Shown one piece after another: positions 36,191 to 46,561 of a DNA stretch of 64,000 nucleotides. The position numbers and the translations under genes are program-made. A model generated the notes under the pieces. That model had not been told where the DNA came from and made no database searches. It saw nothing but the letters and a program-made list of their open reading frames with translations. The stretch comes from Calycina herbarum (lineage: Eukaryota > Ascomycota > Leotiomycetes > Helotiales > Pezizellaceae), in NCBI GenBank assembly GCA_001414485.1, contig LLEY01000061.1, forward strand, positions 278,457 through 342,456, given 5' to 3'. The number at the start of each line of letters is the position of its first letter. The stretch's first letter is position 1.

Positions 36191-36600
36191 TGGATTCTAC
36201 TAACAGGGCTGCTTGTTGTAATAAAGAAGTGGGATTTACTGAGCATGTTTTTTTTTCCTTTCAACGCCTGCGTTCTTGGATTTTTGATTCTTTGAAGTAA
36301 AAGGAGAATAATTTGGTTACAAAGAATTCAATATTGGATATAAATGTTGGCTCCGACTCTAGGTTGGATTGAAACGAGCTCCTAGATGTGAGTATTGTAG
36401 GAAACAAACTTGCGAGTTGAAAATTGAAGAAAGAACACGTTCGTGCTGTTGTTCACTCTTTCTTGATCAGATGGATATAAAAATGCGCGAATCAGGTTGT
36501 ACTCCCCCCCGATGTATTCTCACCATTATCAATAACATACTTCCATATTTCCCTTGAAAAACAATTACCACTTCAAAATATACAATCTCCCCATCTCAAG

Positions 36601-36981
36601 ATGCCACAACTCGGACTTCTTACTGCCACAGACCGCCAAAGATACAAGAACGAACTCGAAAGCCTCGCAAGAAATATCGCTCCCGAAGATGCATGGCCCC
36701 TCAGTGCCACATCTTGGAGGCAAATCACCTGGGTGCAAGTTAGGACCGAATTATGTATCATTATAGAATCGCAGCTCTCCGACGACCAAAATGTACCCGA
36801 AAACCAACAGTGGTTGATTAAGAATAATGTTAGAGAGTACTTGGAGGCCAATGTAGCGCACGAAGACCAGATGCAACCCTTATTGACCAACAAGGCAGGC
36901 GATGATAGACATGCAAAATTTAGAGTTAGGTTAATTTCTGGTCATTTTGACCAAGATCGTGAAGAGCTTGTTCTAACCTAG
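36601..36981 (+). CDS. Small hypothetical protein beside the transposon block
   Basis: A 126-residue intronless frame starting MPQLGLLTATDRQRYKNELE, with a preceding pyrimidine-rich, TATA-like leader and normal base composition. It is mostly helical and charged, with Trp residues in a DAWPLSATSWRQITWVQVRTE segment; no signal peptide or membrane segment. I do not recognise a family. It stands alone between a 12-kb RIP block ending 400 bp upstream and repeat-rich DNA downstream, and carries no RIP-type stop, which suggests that it is functional or recently arrived. Confidence 0.55.
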   Translation: MPQLGLLTATDRQRYKNELESLARNIAPEDAWPLSATSWRQITWVQVRTELCIIIESQLSDDQNVPENQQWLIKNNVREYLEANVAHEDQMQPLLTNKAGDDRHAKFRVRLISGHFDQDREELVLT

Positions 36982-37719
36982 ATCTGACGGAATGTGGGGC
37001 GTGGGGTTTGTTGGATGTTGTTGTTGGTTGGTGTTGAAGGTTGGTGGTGGCGTAATCTACCTACTGTCGTCAATCTTGTGATTGAGTTCTTATTCGTGCT
37101 TCTATTTCATGCTTTGCTAAGAATAAAAACTTACTGTTGGTACAATATTGGGCTGGTTTACACATGACTACACGTGACTAGTCTGTATATATAGATGTTT
37201 GCTTTCGAGCATCCATCTGAAAAACAAGAAGAATATAAGAACAAATACAACCTCCATACGGAAGTCTGATTACACGATAGTTATCACACCTGGTGATACT
37301 GACACTTACAAAAAAACAGACAGAGCGAAGGAAGTTGGGGAATAGTTTGGGGCTAGTTGAAAGGGGAATTGATTCGAATGTCATTCACTTTTTGACCCTA
37401 CTATAGAACACTCATTTACTTAATATTACAAACCAAGGAAAAAGAAATCAAAACTCACAGTTCTCTGTTACGCCAGACGGCCAGTATCGCCTTCTGTTCT
37501 TCTCGCCAATAGGACTGGGCTTTATCAATGCAACGTGGCATACTAGATGATAGAAGAAGCATCGTCCAACTCACCATTATTGTTCGGAAAGCACTCCAAC
37601 AAAAGATTCAATTGCTTAAATGGGTAGAAGAACTGAACCGCCATTTATTTCGCTTTTCAACAATTGTTGTAGCAGACTAAATTCTAAACCAATGCGCTCT
37701 AACTAACAGTTTATTAAAT

Positions 37720-38419
37720 GAGTAGAGTAGAGTAGAGTAGCGACTACTACTTTACTCTACTCACGGCTACTTGAGTAGTACTCAAGTAGTACTCGAGCAG
37801 TGCGGGCCAAATCAGACGGGCAGAGCCGAGTATCCGGAAAAGCGTCAGGGTAGCTAGCAACGATTGTACCTGCCTACTAAGTTCATTGTTCTGACTACCT
37901 AGGGTAATTTAAGATAATTACTCTAAATAATTAGAATGATTTAAATTATTACTTTAGACGTTTAGAATAATCAAGTTTAATTATCCTAAAGTGTTCGTAA
38001 ACTAAGAGACTATATAACTATTAACTTCGCTACTAATCACTGCTTTGCTATATTACTAAAACTACTCAAGTAGTACTCGAGTTGTGATGACACGCACAGC
38101 TGATGGACCGCGCAAGGTGCACGACTATGCTAGGTGTAAGTTAGGCACCGTGGAACTGTCTATTCGAGGATCCTAAGCTGAAGAGAGAAGAGAAGAGAGC
38201 AGAGCTTGAGAGCCAGAGGCTCTTAAATACAGGAGGTGGTTTTGGGCCATGCCATTAGCCGAGTCTCAGCCAGGGGCTGATCTGAGGCGTGGTCGCGGTC
38301 AGAACCGTCACACGAGTAGTCTTGTATAACTACTCAGCTCTACGCATCTAACTTGCTACTCATACTCTATTCTACTCTACTCAAGACCACTCGAGTACTA
38401 CTCGAGTAGTTGAGTAGTT
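37720..38419. repeat. GAGTA-rich inverted repeat pair
   Basis: The left arm at 37,720-37,799 begins GAGTAGAGTAGAGTAGAGTAG and ends with TACTTGAGTAGTACTCAAG-type palindromes. The right arm at about 38,356-38,419 contains CTACTCTACTC and CTCGAGTACTACTCGAG in inverted orientation. A third short block lies at 38,061-38,082. The AT-rich interior includes a RIP-like stretch at about 37,900-38,000. This may be a non-autonomous inverted-repeat element. Confidence 0.5.
38083..38312. mobile_element. Solo LTR with 5-bp target-site duplication
   Basis: A 230-bp segment begins TGTGATGACACG and ends ACCGTCACA, the TG...CA ends of an LTR. It is flanked on both sides by CGAGT (38,078-38,082 and 38,313-38,317). 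Removing it restores a continuous CTCGAGTAGT motif of the surrounding repeat. It shows little RIP, so it is younger than its surroundings or too short to be recognised. Confidence 0.7.
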
Positions 38420-38796
38420 TGTGAATACACTGCTAACTAAGAAGCTTTAAGAATCGCCTGTAATGGGTTGGTACCCAGAATAAAGCTCGGCTACTGAGTA
38501 ACCGTGCACGCGCCTTTCCCCTCTTATCGCCTTATCACCAACGTTTGGAGCAAGAAGCTCTGACCAGGCATCAGAGACTTACTTTATACGAAGAAGCTTC
38601 CCCCTTTCTTCTTTTCTCTCTTTAGCTTATTCTCTTTGGAAATACAATACCTTTTACTTGCACTGTACACTTCACATGTAACCCGTGACATCGCCTTTTG
38701 ATATAAATATGTTACTAATAATCTCCTAAATAATACCCGAAAAATTAAGTCCAGCTCATCTCTTGCCAAAACCCCGACTATTTATGTGTAAAGATA

Positions 38797-40333
38797 TTAT
38801 GTAACTTTAAATCTCGGGCTCATTCTAATCCTTTCTCCGAAACGATGTAAAACAACAAGGACTGGTAAAAAGACAAGAAAAACAAATGCTAGTACCGAGT
38901 TTCCCCAACCCAATCCCAAACTCCTGTACAACGGAGGGCCACAAAGGGGGAATAATGCTCCAAAGAGAGCAGAGAATGTGTTGCTCGCTGCTATAGCTGA
39001 AGCTGCGTATAGATCAAAAACATCAACCAAGTAATTTTGAGCAGGGAGCATAGTTAAAACCATGCTGAAGCCAACAGCGCCAGTTCCAATGATTGGTAAA
39101 ATCCATGCCAAGCTAAAGTATGCTGTCCATCCATACATAAGAATGCCAATGACGATAGAAACGGCGCCTAAAATCAGGTGCGGTAGTCGATCCTCTGGTT
39201 TGGTTTCCCCTCCCCGTTTTTGACGCATATATTTTACGTATCTGTCCGAGGTAAGAGCAAAGAACAGCATACCGATGAAGTTGCCAATACTTCGCCCAAA
39301 AAACAAGAGACCAGTTTGGCCTTCCGAAAAACCATATTTCGATTGCATGATCCCCGCCAAAGTTGTGAGAATCAAATACGACAGGCCATACACCAAAGCG
39401 TTATAGAACGACAGGATGAAAACAATCGGTGAGCTGAAAAGTAGGATTATTGGTCGGGTGACTGATCGAAGAAAGGACTCTTGATCCCAATGAGCTTGGT
39501 ATTTAGATCTGAGTGCTTCGTTTCCGGTTTCCGCTCGAAGCCTAAGCGCCTTTCGCTCCAGGAGAACGGGTTTGTAGGTTTCCTTGAAAAGTAACGCTGA
39601 GAGAAGTGTCATGAGCCCGGCAAATATAACAACGAACCAGATTGACCAGCGCCAGCCAAATTTCTCCGCCAAATAACCTCCAATAACAGGCCCCGCGAAT
39701 GGACCAATTTGTGGAATTGCAACTGCTATTGCCATTGACCTGCCACGCTCTTCTGACGGAAAGCAATCACCTACAATGCTCGGTCCAAGGGTCATCGAGG
39801 TTGTGGTAAGGCCTGTGAGAAATCGAAATGCGACCAGCATCGAAATATTCGAGCTGACGGCAGACGCTACCGAAAAAACCACGAAAAGAACATTTCCGAT
39901 GTGGTAGACTGGAAGCCTTCCATACTTCTCGGATAAAGGCCCTACAACAAATGGTCCAACAACCTCCCCCAGCTCCCAGATGGAAACAAGGATGGTTGCA
40001 TAGCTATCTTCCGACACTTGGAAATCTTGCAGTGTCTGCGATACGGCCGGTATAATTATTACGGTCCCGAAATTGCTGGTGCGAGTGGTCAGTATTCATT
40101 TCTCGTGTCACAGGAATCGAAACTTACCCAAGCATAAACATGGAGGCAACCAGTAACTGAATTGTCAATTTTCGCCAGTAGGGCCAATTGTTGGGGTTTT
40201 CGGGATCGCATCCATCGAAATCCACGATATTTTGGACATCCTCTATGGGTGTTTCCAGCTTTAATGGTTGCGATTTCCCTACTTTCGCTTCCATCGCTTC
40301 TTCCACGGCAGGGTCGGTTTTGAGCTCGGACAT
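38797..40333 (-). CDS. MFS drug/metabolite exporter (DHA1-like), two exons
   Basis: Exons 40128-40333 and 38797-40075, joined across a GTAAGT...ACCAG intron, give 494 residues. An acidic cytosolic N-terminus with DPENPNNWPYWRK, typical of fungal DHA1-type multidrug transporters, is followed by 12 predicted membrane spans. MFS motif A is present as GPLSEKYGRLP, and a charged central loop (ETYKPVLLERKALRLRAE) separates the two halves. The family exports drugs, toxins and secondary metabolites by proton antiport at the plasma membrane. It lies 492 bp downstream of the repeat precursor gene on the same strand, so product export or self-protection for that pathway is the simplest reading. The N-terminal extension open to 40,426 is not needed. 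Confidence 0.9.
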
Positions 40334-40825
40334 AATAAAAGTGTTGTTTTTCGCAGGTTCGCATTCACAACTTCGAGTCTTCTTATGAAGCAGAGTATGG
40401 GCGGAATAATCGAGAATCAAACACAAGCGTTGGTTTGGGGATCAACATATATAGGGAATAGAAATGGTGGCTGCTTTAAGGCTCAAGCCAACAAAAGCTT
40501 CAGGGGTGTCGGCTAAATGCAGTTTCACATGGGTCATCTTTTTTGCAGGTGGATTTGGCATCACAGAGAACTGTAAGACAACATAATCTTATAGATATTG
40601 CAAAGTATCAGAGGCTATCTTTAGAATCACATCAAGGCACCCTCTCGTATCAACTTCATCAAACAACCTCGATCAGACCCCATGTAGCAAAAGTCCCAGT
40701 CTCATTTCCCAGCAAACCTCACAGTAGATTATTCCAAGGGTTCGACTGGATGGAGTACTGAACTTCAGTTAGCATTGTTATCTCATTGCAATGATAACGA
40801 AAGAACCCGACTCACCTTGTCGTAT

Positions 40826-41221
40826 TTATTTGTCCAAGTCCTCGTCTGCAGACAAAGGAGCTCTCTTTCCCAAGTCTTCATCGGCACGTTTTCCCAAGTC
40901 TTCATCAGCTCTCTTTCCCAAATCCTCATCAGCACGTTTGCCTAAATCTTCATCCGCTCGCTTGCCAAGATCCTCATCCGCTCGTTTCCCCAAGTCTTCA
41001 TCAGCGATGAAGCTACCACGTTTCCCTAGATCCTCATCAGCGACAAAGCGCTTGCCGAGGTCTTCGTCGGCTCGTTTTCCTAGGTCTTCATCAAACGGAA
41101 GGTTGTCTCGAATGTCATAGACGGCTAGTTTGGCCAAATCGTTGTCTGATGGAAGTGTACTGGCCAGAGGAGCCGCGGCCACAAGAACAGGGAGGAGAAC
41201 GAGAATTGAACGGAATTGCAT
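40826..41221 (-). CDS. Kex2-processed repeat precursor (dikaritin-like RiPP precursor)
   Basis: A 131-residue protein. I chose the ATG at 41221 rather than an in-frame one at 41275 because MQFRSILVLLPVLVAAAPLA is then a clean signal peptide. A short leader follows, then nine DEDLGKR units between residues 44 and 120, each ending in the Kex2 dibasic site Lys-Arg, and a final APLSADEDLDK without the cleavage site. Six units are exactly ADEDLGKR; others carry short N-terminal extensions (LPF, FVA, GSFIA). Secreted precursors with repeated, KR-separated cores next to a UstYa gene are the mark of dikaritin RiPPs (ustiloxin, phomopsin, asperipin type). After Kex2 and carboxypeptidase trimming the main product would be ADEDLG. 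A repeat-derived signalling peptide is the alternative. The gene is divergent from the UstYa gene (775 bp apart) and precedes the MFS gene. Confidence 0.9.
   Translation of the reverse strand: MQFRSILVLLPVLVAAAPLASTLPSDNDLAKLAVYDIRDNLPFDEDLGKRADEDLGKRFVADEDLGKRGSFIADEDLGKRADEDLGKRADEDLGKRADEDLGKRADEDLGKRADEDLGKRAPLSADEDLDK
40862..41071 (-). repeat. 24-bp coding minisatellite encoding ADEDLGKR
   Basis: Residues 51-120 of the precursor. The DNA units diverge at many third positions, but the encoded octapeptide stays identical in six of them; the two longer units carry in-frame insertions of 2 and 4 codons before ADEDLGKR. Confidence 0.9.
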
Positions 41222-41996
41222 TTTAACTGAAGAATTGCGAGGATATTGTTTGTTCAAATGATATATTTTGTTCAAGGGTAAGAATGGTAAAGTTCCCGAA
41301 GATAGCGAGCTTAGCGGAGATTGGACTGACTTTATATACCTCGTTGCACTCCTCTGTGACTACACTGTACGGAAATATGCAAAGGCTTGAACTACACCAA
41401 AGCAGTTATAACGGCAACGCATTGGCAACTGCGAAGATGGATACGCGATTCTTTTTTCGCGCTACCGATCACTTCGGTGGCGAAGTCGCCTGACTGTAAG
41501 ACAATCTAGGCAGGAAGTGCGTTATCACATCGCATACATGCTTGTCTTGATAAAAAACGGACGTGAGACTTGACAAATATAGATGTAATTGGTGCGAGTA
41601 CCCCAAGAAGTGTGGTTCGTACTACCCCTCAGTTGCTGATCGCTACAAAAGGCACGCAACAAGAACCGAAACCGACCGGGTCTCTTCATGCAAGACAATT
41701 CACAAGGCAGGTAAGAGTCGGTGAGCTGTTTTGATATTTTGACAAATACAAAATATGCAGCTGCAAAGTGACAACAGCTGCAGTACAAGGTGTTGAGTTT
41801 TCCAGACAGGGTGCTTGAAAACCAAAGCATGAATTCGGACCAGGACATCTGATATCTTGTGACGACTGATTGCAAAAGCCGCTACGCGGAGTCTCCCATA
41901 ATTTGTTTAAATATCAAATTCCGCTGAAACCCCTCCCTCATTCATTCATTTCACCCTCCCTCTCAGTTCTAAAATCATCATTCAAGCAATTTCAGC
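41222..41996. promoter_or_regulatory. Divergent intergenic promoter region of the RiPP genes
   Basis: The 775 bp between the precursor (minus) and the UstYa gene (plus) must hold both promoters. The UstYa side has a CT-rich leader (CCCTCCCTCATTCATTC...) directly upstream of the ATG. I could not define a shared operator. Confidence 0.5.
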
Positions 41997-42950
41997 ATGT
42001 TTTGGAAACGGGTTGAATCTTTTACCTCCGGCTCCCGCAATAGTTACGACTCTTTACTTGCTTCCGAAGACCAAAGCATCGACGAAAAGAATTACGAGAT
42101 TTTGAAAAAACAATCCCGATCTTCGTTGCCTTTTTACCTATTCCACCTTCTTCTCTTGGCTCTTTACACTGGGATCTTCCTCGCATCATGGGCAAAGCTA
42201 CCTGTTCAAAAAAATTGCCATGATGACTTCATATTTTCGCCTGTTAGAGAAGTGATCTCCTGGAAGCTGAGACCGATGGACAACAACGATAACGTAAAGA
42301 GTCAATATACCGGCTTTCCAACCTCAGAAATTGACGCTGCTTGGGGAAAACTGCTTAAGAACTCCAATATCAGAATTTCGGAAGAGACCATAAACAAGAT
42401 GAATAGGTCCACAATCAAGCTTCAGGATGGGTCAGGAATGTATGGAGCTGGACTTCAAGTACACCACCATATTCATTGCCTCGTAAGTATTCCACATCAC
42501 AAATGTAGCCAGATGGTACAACCCACTAATTTGCTTCTCATCTAGAAAAGCGTTAGACAGATGATATATCGTGATTACTACGGCATACCAGACGAGCCAG
42601 CTCAGTGGACGCATCTAGATCATTGTATCAACGACATCCGACAAGCACTTATGTGTAATGCCGACATCTCGCTTCTTACCTGGGACTGGTTGCCCAATTA
42701 CCGACGTCCGTGGGCCAACTTCAACATCGACGGCGAGTGTGTTGACTGGGAGAAGCTAGATTCATGGGCTGGAGAGAACGCATTTTCTCTCTTTGATCAA
42801 AAGTCAGTCGTCCACCCCGAGTTGGGCCTCTCTTACCCCTTGGGTCCGGATGGTCAGCCGGATACGAATCCTAGAATTCGTCCTACTGCAGAGGATCTAG
42901 CTGCACTTAAACAAAGCACGAATCCCAAGGGGAACTGGGGGCCAGCGTAG
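41997..42950 (+). CDS. UstYa-family (DUF3328) oxidase-like protein, two exons
   Basis: Exons 41997-42482 and 42546-42950 (GTAAGT...CATCTAG) give 296 residues. A cytosolic N-terminus of about 40 residues precedes one membrane anchor (LPFYLFHLLLLALYTGIFLA). The luminal part carries both family motifs: HHIHC (H157, H160, C161), cut immediately afterwards by the intron, and HLDHC (H185, H188, C189). These HxxHC pairs are the proposed metal-binding active site of UstYa proteins, which oxidatively cyclise or otherwise modify ribosomal peptides of the dikaritin class; related enzymes act in other fungal pathways. The expected YRxYYG-type segment between the motifs is present (YRDYYG). Adjacent to a Kex2-repeat precursor, it is the likely maturation enzyme. 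Known clusters often have two or more UstY genes; only this one is seen here. Confidence 0.93.
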
Positions 42951-43730
42951 AATAACAACCAGGTAGTGATCCTGTAAAAGGCAGGTGGGGGGTTTTTGTG
43001 AATTGAATGAAAGAGAGTCAGGGTAGTTGGAGAAAATCAAATCATTCTCTACTTGCATACGCGTAGTGATCCTTCTCTATTCTTGTTATATGCAAATTGA
43101 ACCTTGTTTGCACTTTTTCGGTGGGCAATGTGATATAATGCATGTCAGACATTTCAGCGAGAGACCAGCCTCTAGGAGTCAAGCACCTTCTGCTCTTGGT
43201 CAAGCTGGTCTATCACTGGAGTACATAGACACCAACTTGCGGCGCAGTCCTCAACTGCCGGTTGTATAGACTTAAGGCAACGATGTGTCCAACATCAAAT
43301 GTACGTGCGAGACGCCCGATATGCGAAGCGAGCTAAGCGAGAGGGAGGGGCCAATTTACCCATAACCAGGATCAAGTTACGCTACCATGTGCCCTAAATG
43401 AATTGCTATATTGTTGCTGGAGTTTTTATTCTGCATAATTTGTAAATCGAAAAATGTCTAACAAATTCTGGTACTTCACGTAGAATATGCGAGTTAGACG
43501 AGTTAGAAAGGCGATACTTCTAAGTGGTCACGAAAAATTGATCCCGATGTCATAAACTGAGGAACGGGCGTCCTAGTATAATCATTTAAGATAATGCTAT
43601 AGTTCGAAGTTGCCACACTTGAAATATTTCAGATGACGAAAAAGGGCTTCCATTGTAAACGCACACTTGTTATTGGATTCATATCCCCCCAGATGACTTT
43701 CGCTCCATTAGATACAAGCCAGTTACTTAT
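42951..43730. other. Intergenic region, nothing seen
   Basis: Spacer between the convergent UstYa and rhodopsin-domain genes; short frames only. Confidence 0.5.
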
Positions 43731-44994
43731 TCATACACTTTCCTTCTGGCTGACACTGCTATTTTCCTTGGAGGTATTCTCCAGCGTAAACTCATACTTA
43801 ACATTAATCCCAGATTCCGGAATCGAAGTAGGCAATGACCCCTTTCGTAACGCAAGAGCAATCGTATTGCTATGCATAGAGTTCTCGTTATCGCCAGTCA
43901 AAGATATGCCACCGTCCTGGACATTTACATAATTGCTCCTTGAGCGTTTTGAAGTCAAAGCCGTGGAGTTGTTGGAGGTATTTCTCGTGGTCCTCAAGCT
44001 GGTCAAATGGCTGCTCGCGGTCGTGACAAGAACTCGCATGGTAGGTAGGCAGATGACAACAACACCGAGGCATGTATGGATGACTGACCACCACATTGCT
44101 GGCGCCCAGCTGTAGGAGGTATCCGGTTGACCCAGCATGTTCGCAGAACCAGACAGTCGAATTAGGGCCAATGCACAATCTCTTTTCACTTCGTTAGTTT
44201 TCAATCAGGTGTGAAGACTTAATAACTTACGTTAGTCCGATGAGGAAAATAATTGTGAGAGTAACCTTCTGGTCCCGTGGAAGATTCAAGATCCAAATCC
44301 GGGGAATAGGCATAGCCCAGACGATTACATCGAAAACGATGTTTGGAATTCCGTATGCTAAAACCCATGCGTGTTCGTCAAGACATTTTCCCTTGTGAGT
44401 CCAAAATGCTGCGACTGGCCAGCAGCCAAAAATTGATATGAGAACAGACGAGATTCCCCAACATGTAACAATGACTAGCATAGCCGTGACGAGTTTATTG
44501 AAGCCATCAGCTCTGAATATACGCCTGTACATTAAAAGAGCGGAGACCTTGATGGTTGGAGGTATGGCGGTATAAAATATCGAGAACCAAAATGACCAGT
44601 AACTGATCATGGTCTTGTCATGAGGGTTAAGGAATGCAAGATGTTTTCCTTTTCCATGGGCAATTGCTGAGATACTGTAAGCTTACTGTCCAAAATCTTT
44701 GTAAATAAACGCCACCTACATCGCATCACCGCGGCAAAATCTATCCATATCCATACCTAGGTTCTTTTGTCAGAAAAATGCAACGGTCAGACAGATCAAG
44801 AGGAAACATACAAGGCAGAGGAGAGATGTCCAATCATCCCACCAAAATTCTATTCTTTTGAGCCGTCGGGAAAGGAACCGCAGAGCAACAGCAACGGTTG
44901 CAAGTATGGGAAAGAGAGTGCAAAGTATGTAAAGCTGCTTGACATAACTTTCGTTGGGGTCTGGTAAAGGGGCGGCTGACAGACTGCTAGACAT
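43731..44994 (-). CDS. Rhodopsin-domain integral membrane protein (SAT5/PTH11-like), four exons
   Basis: Exons 44812-44994, 44716-44756, 44231-44674 and 43731-44181 give 372 residues; an in-frame ATG at 45042 would add 16. This is the fungal seven-helix rhodopsin-domain family: LYILCTLFPILATVAVALRF then RRLKRIEFWWDDW at the first loop, an HLAFLNPHDKTMISYW loop, LLMYRRIF, a CWPVAAFW...CLDE cysteine pair, and the helix with NIVFDVIVWAMPIPRIW. The C-terminal 90 residues form a hydrophilic Ser/Asn-rich cytosolic tail. Members are receptor-like or transport-like plasma membrane proteins, often near secondary-metabolite clusters; ligands are unknown. The second intron as modelled is only 41 nt with a weak GTGGCG donor, so the sequence around residues 62-76 is uncertain. 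Confidence 0.8.
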
Positions 44995-46561
44995 GACGAC
45001 AGTTTTGAGTAGTGGGAGTGAGCGGTTTGTGGACACAGCCAACTTTCCTGTCTATATAAATCACAGCAAAGCAACACTGAAACAAAGAGTACTCAAGATT
45101 TGAGGGGAACGCTCGCCTTTGGACGATGGTTCCGTCGCACAAAAACTTCTAACCTAGTCGTAATTAAGAGACAGTATTCGAAGCACAAAAACTGAAAGGA
45201 TTGTACACTGTCATTCAAACCAACATAGCTTGGAGAATTGCGAAGGAAGGCTGGGGGATTGGATATTCCGGGTTGCCAGTCCTCCGTGTATGCAACCGCT
45301 ATGAAATCTTTTGTCTCCAACAGTATGCTTTACGGAGGAGCTTCGCATGTAGAACGTGAAATGTCTAGGGGGGCTCAACCAAAAGATTTTTCAAGTGGTA
45401 TCGCCCATATTCAAGGTACACAAGAAAACCAAAACAAGAGAAATTGTGCCTCCGGAAGACCCGGATACATGGGAAAATGCTTCTGTGGCGCCATTTGGAG
45501 CTTTTCCGGCACATATTTTGACAAGGAATTGGCTTGGAAGTACCTTCGGCTGACAGTCCTGGCTTTCAACCAATCGCCTGTCGTTTCTTCAACCTAGTAG
45601 GATACTGCAGAGCCCTGCCGAGATGTAATACTCGCACAAACACAAGACAGTGTTGTAGCTGCAACTGTAATTGGTCTCTCCTGGATACTACGTACAATAG
45701 CGAGAGTGGGGCACGAGGGGCTGGGGGGAGGGGAGGGGGTGGCAGCGCTAATCCTTGCACTCGGGGAAGCGGGAAGGAGTTTTCACCCTTGTAAAGAATG
45801 ATATGCATGGTGGGCTAAGAACATCAAGCACCTGGGGAAACATCCGGGGTGAATGCATGTTGCCCGTCATCTACGGGGACTTAACTTATCTTGTTACCAG
45901 GCTGCATTATTGCCTTATGCACCTTATTGGTAATTGTCTTTGTAATTGACGAGAGAACGAATCGGAAGAGAGTGGCTATAAGATATCTTGAGGCTTGCAT
46001 TGCGGGATAGCACAAACATCGACAACTTACAAATAGAGAAACTTTCTCAGGTCTTTCAATAGAGCTCAATGCCTAGTGGTAGCGCGACAGTACACGTGAC
46101 CACCCCCCTTTATGCTCTCAGGGCAAGCTCAGATAGCAAATGAAAACCCAAGGTTGATTCATGGAGTGAATGAAAGTTATATTCAATACTGTGTATGTCG
46201 CTGCATTTGAAAACTGACAAAGTCCATTCTTTCTTTCCCCTCACTGGCCTACTCGTTCATGACGCCTGCTTGTCATGCAATACACCTGAAACTTGAAATG
46301 TTGGTTTTACGTAGTATGCTTTCGCTCACCGAGTACTCTTCGAGACCCGCTTCGAGAATATAAGTATGCGTGACCACGGATGCTACTCTGTATGGTTAAT
46401 TGGTTTAAGGCAAGTTCCCGCATCGGCATGTGGCCTCGCGCAGGGCTTCCACTATCGGCCCGTTCGTAGTCAAGATGTGCGAACGGTATTGTTACATGCA
46501 AAGTGGTTAAAGATGAGTCCGTTTTACCCGCAGAAGGGAGGCAACACCATTTGAAGTAACC
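44995..46561. other. Intergenic region with G-rich tract
   Basis: No supported gene. A G-run cluster at 45,707-45,742 (runs of 4 to 6 G separated by 1-6 bases) could form a G-quadruplex. The right end contains the amidase promoter. Confidence 0.5.

Noticed and set aside
40791..41120. Plus-strand frame of 109 residues with repeated KSSSAR-like units
   Set aside because: It is the antisense shadow of the precursor minisatellite; the minus strand has the signal peptide, Kex2 sites and synonymous divergence.
46366..46450. tRNA-like GGTTAATTGGTTTAAGGC stretch
   Set aside because: No matching acceptor stem, anticodon arm or T-loop could be found around it.
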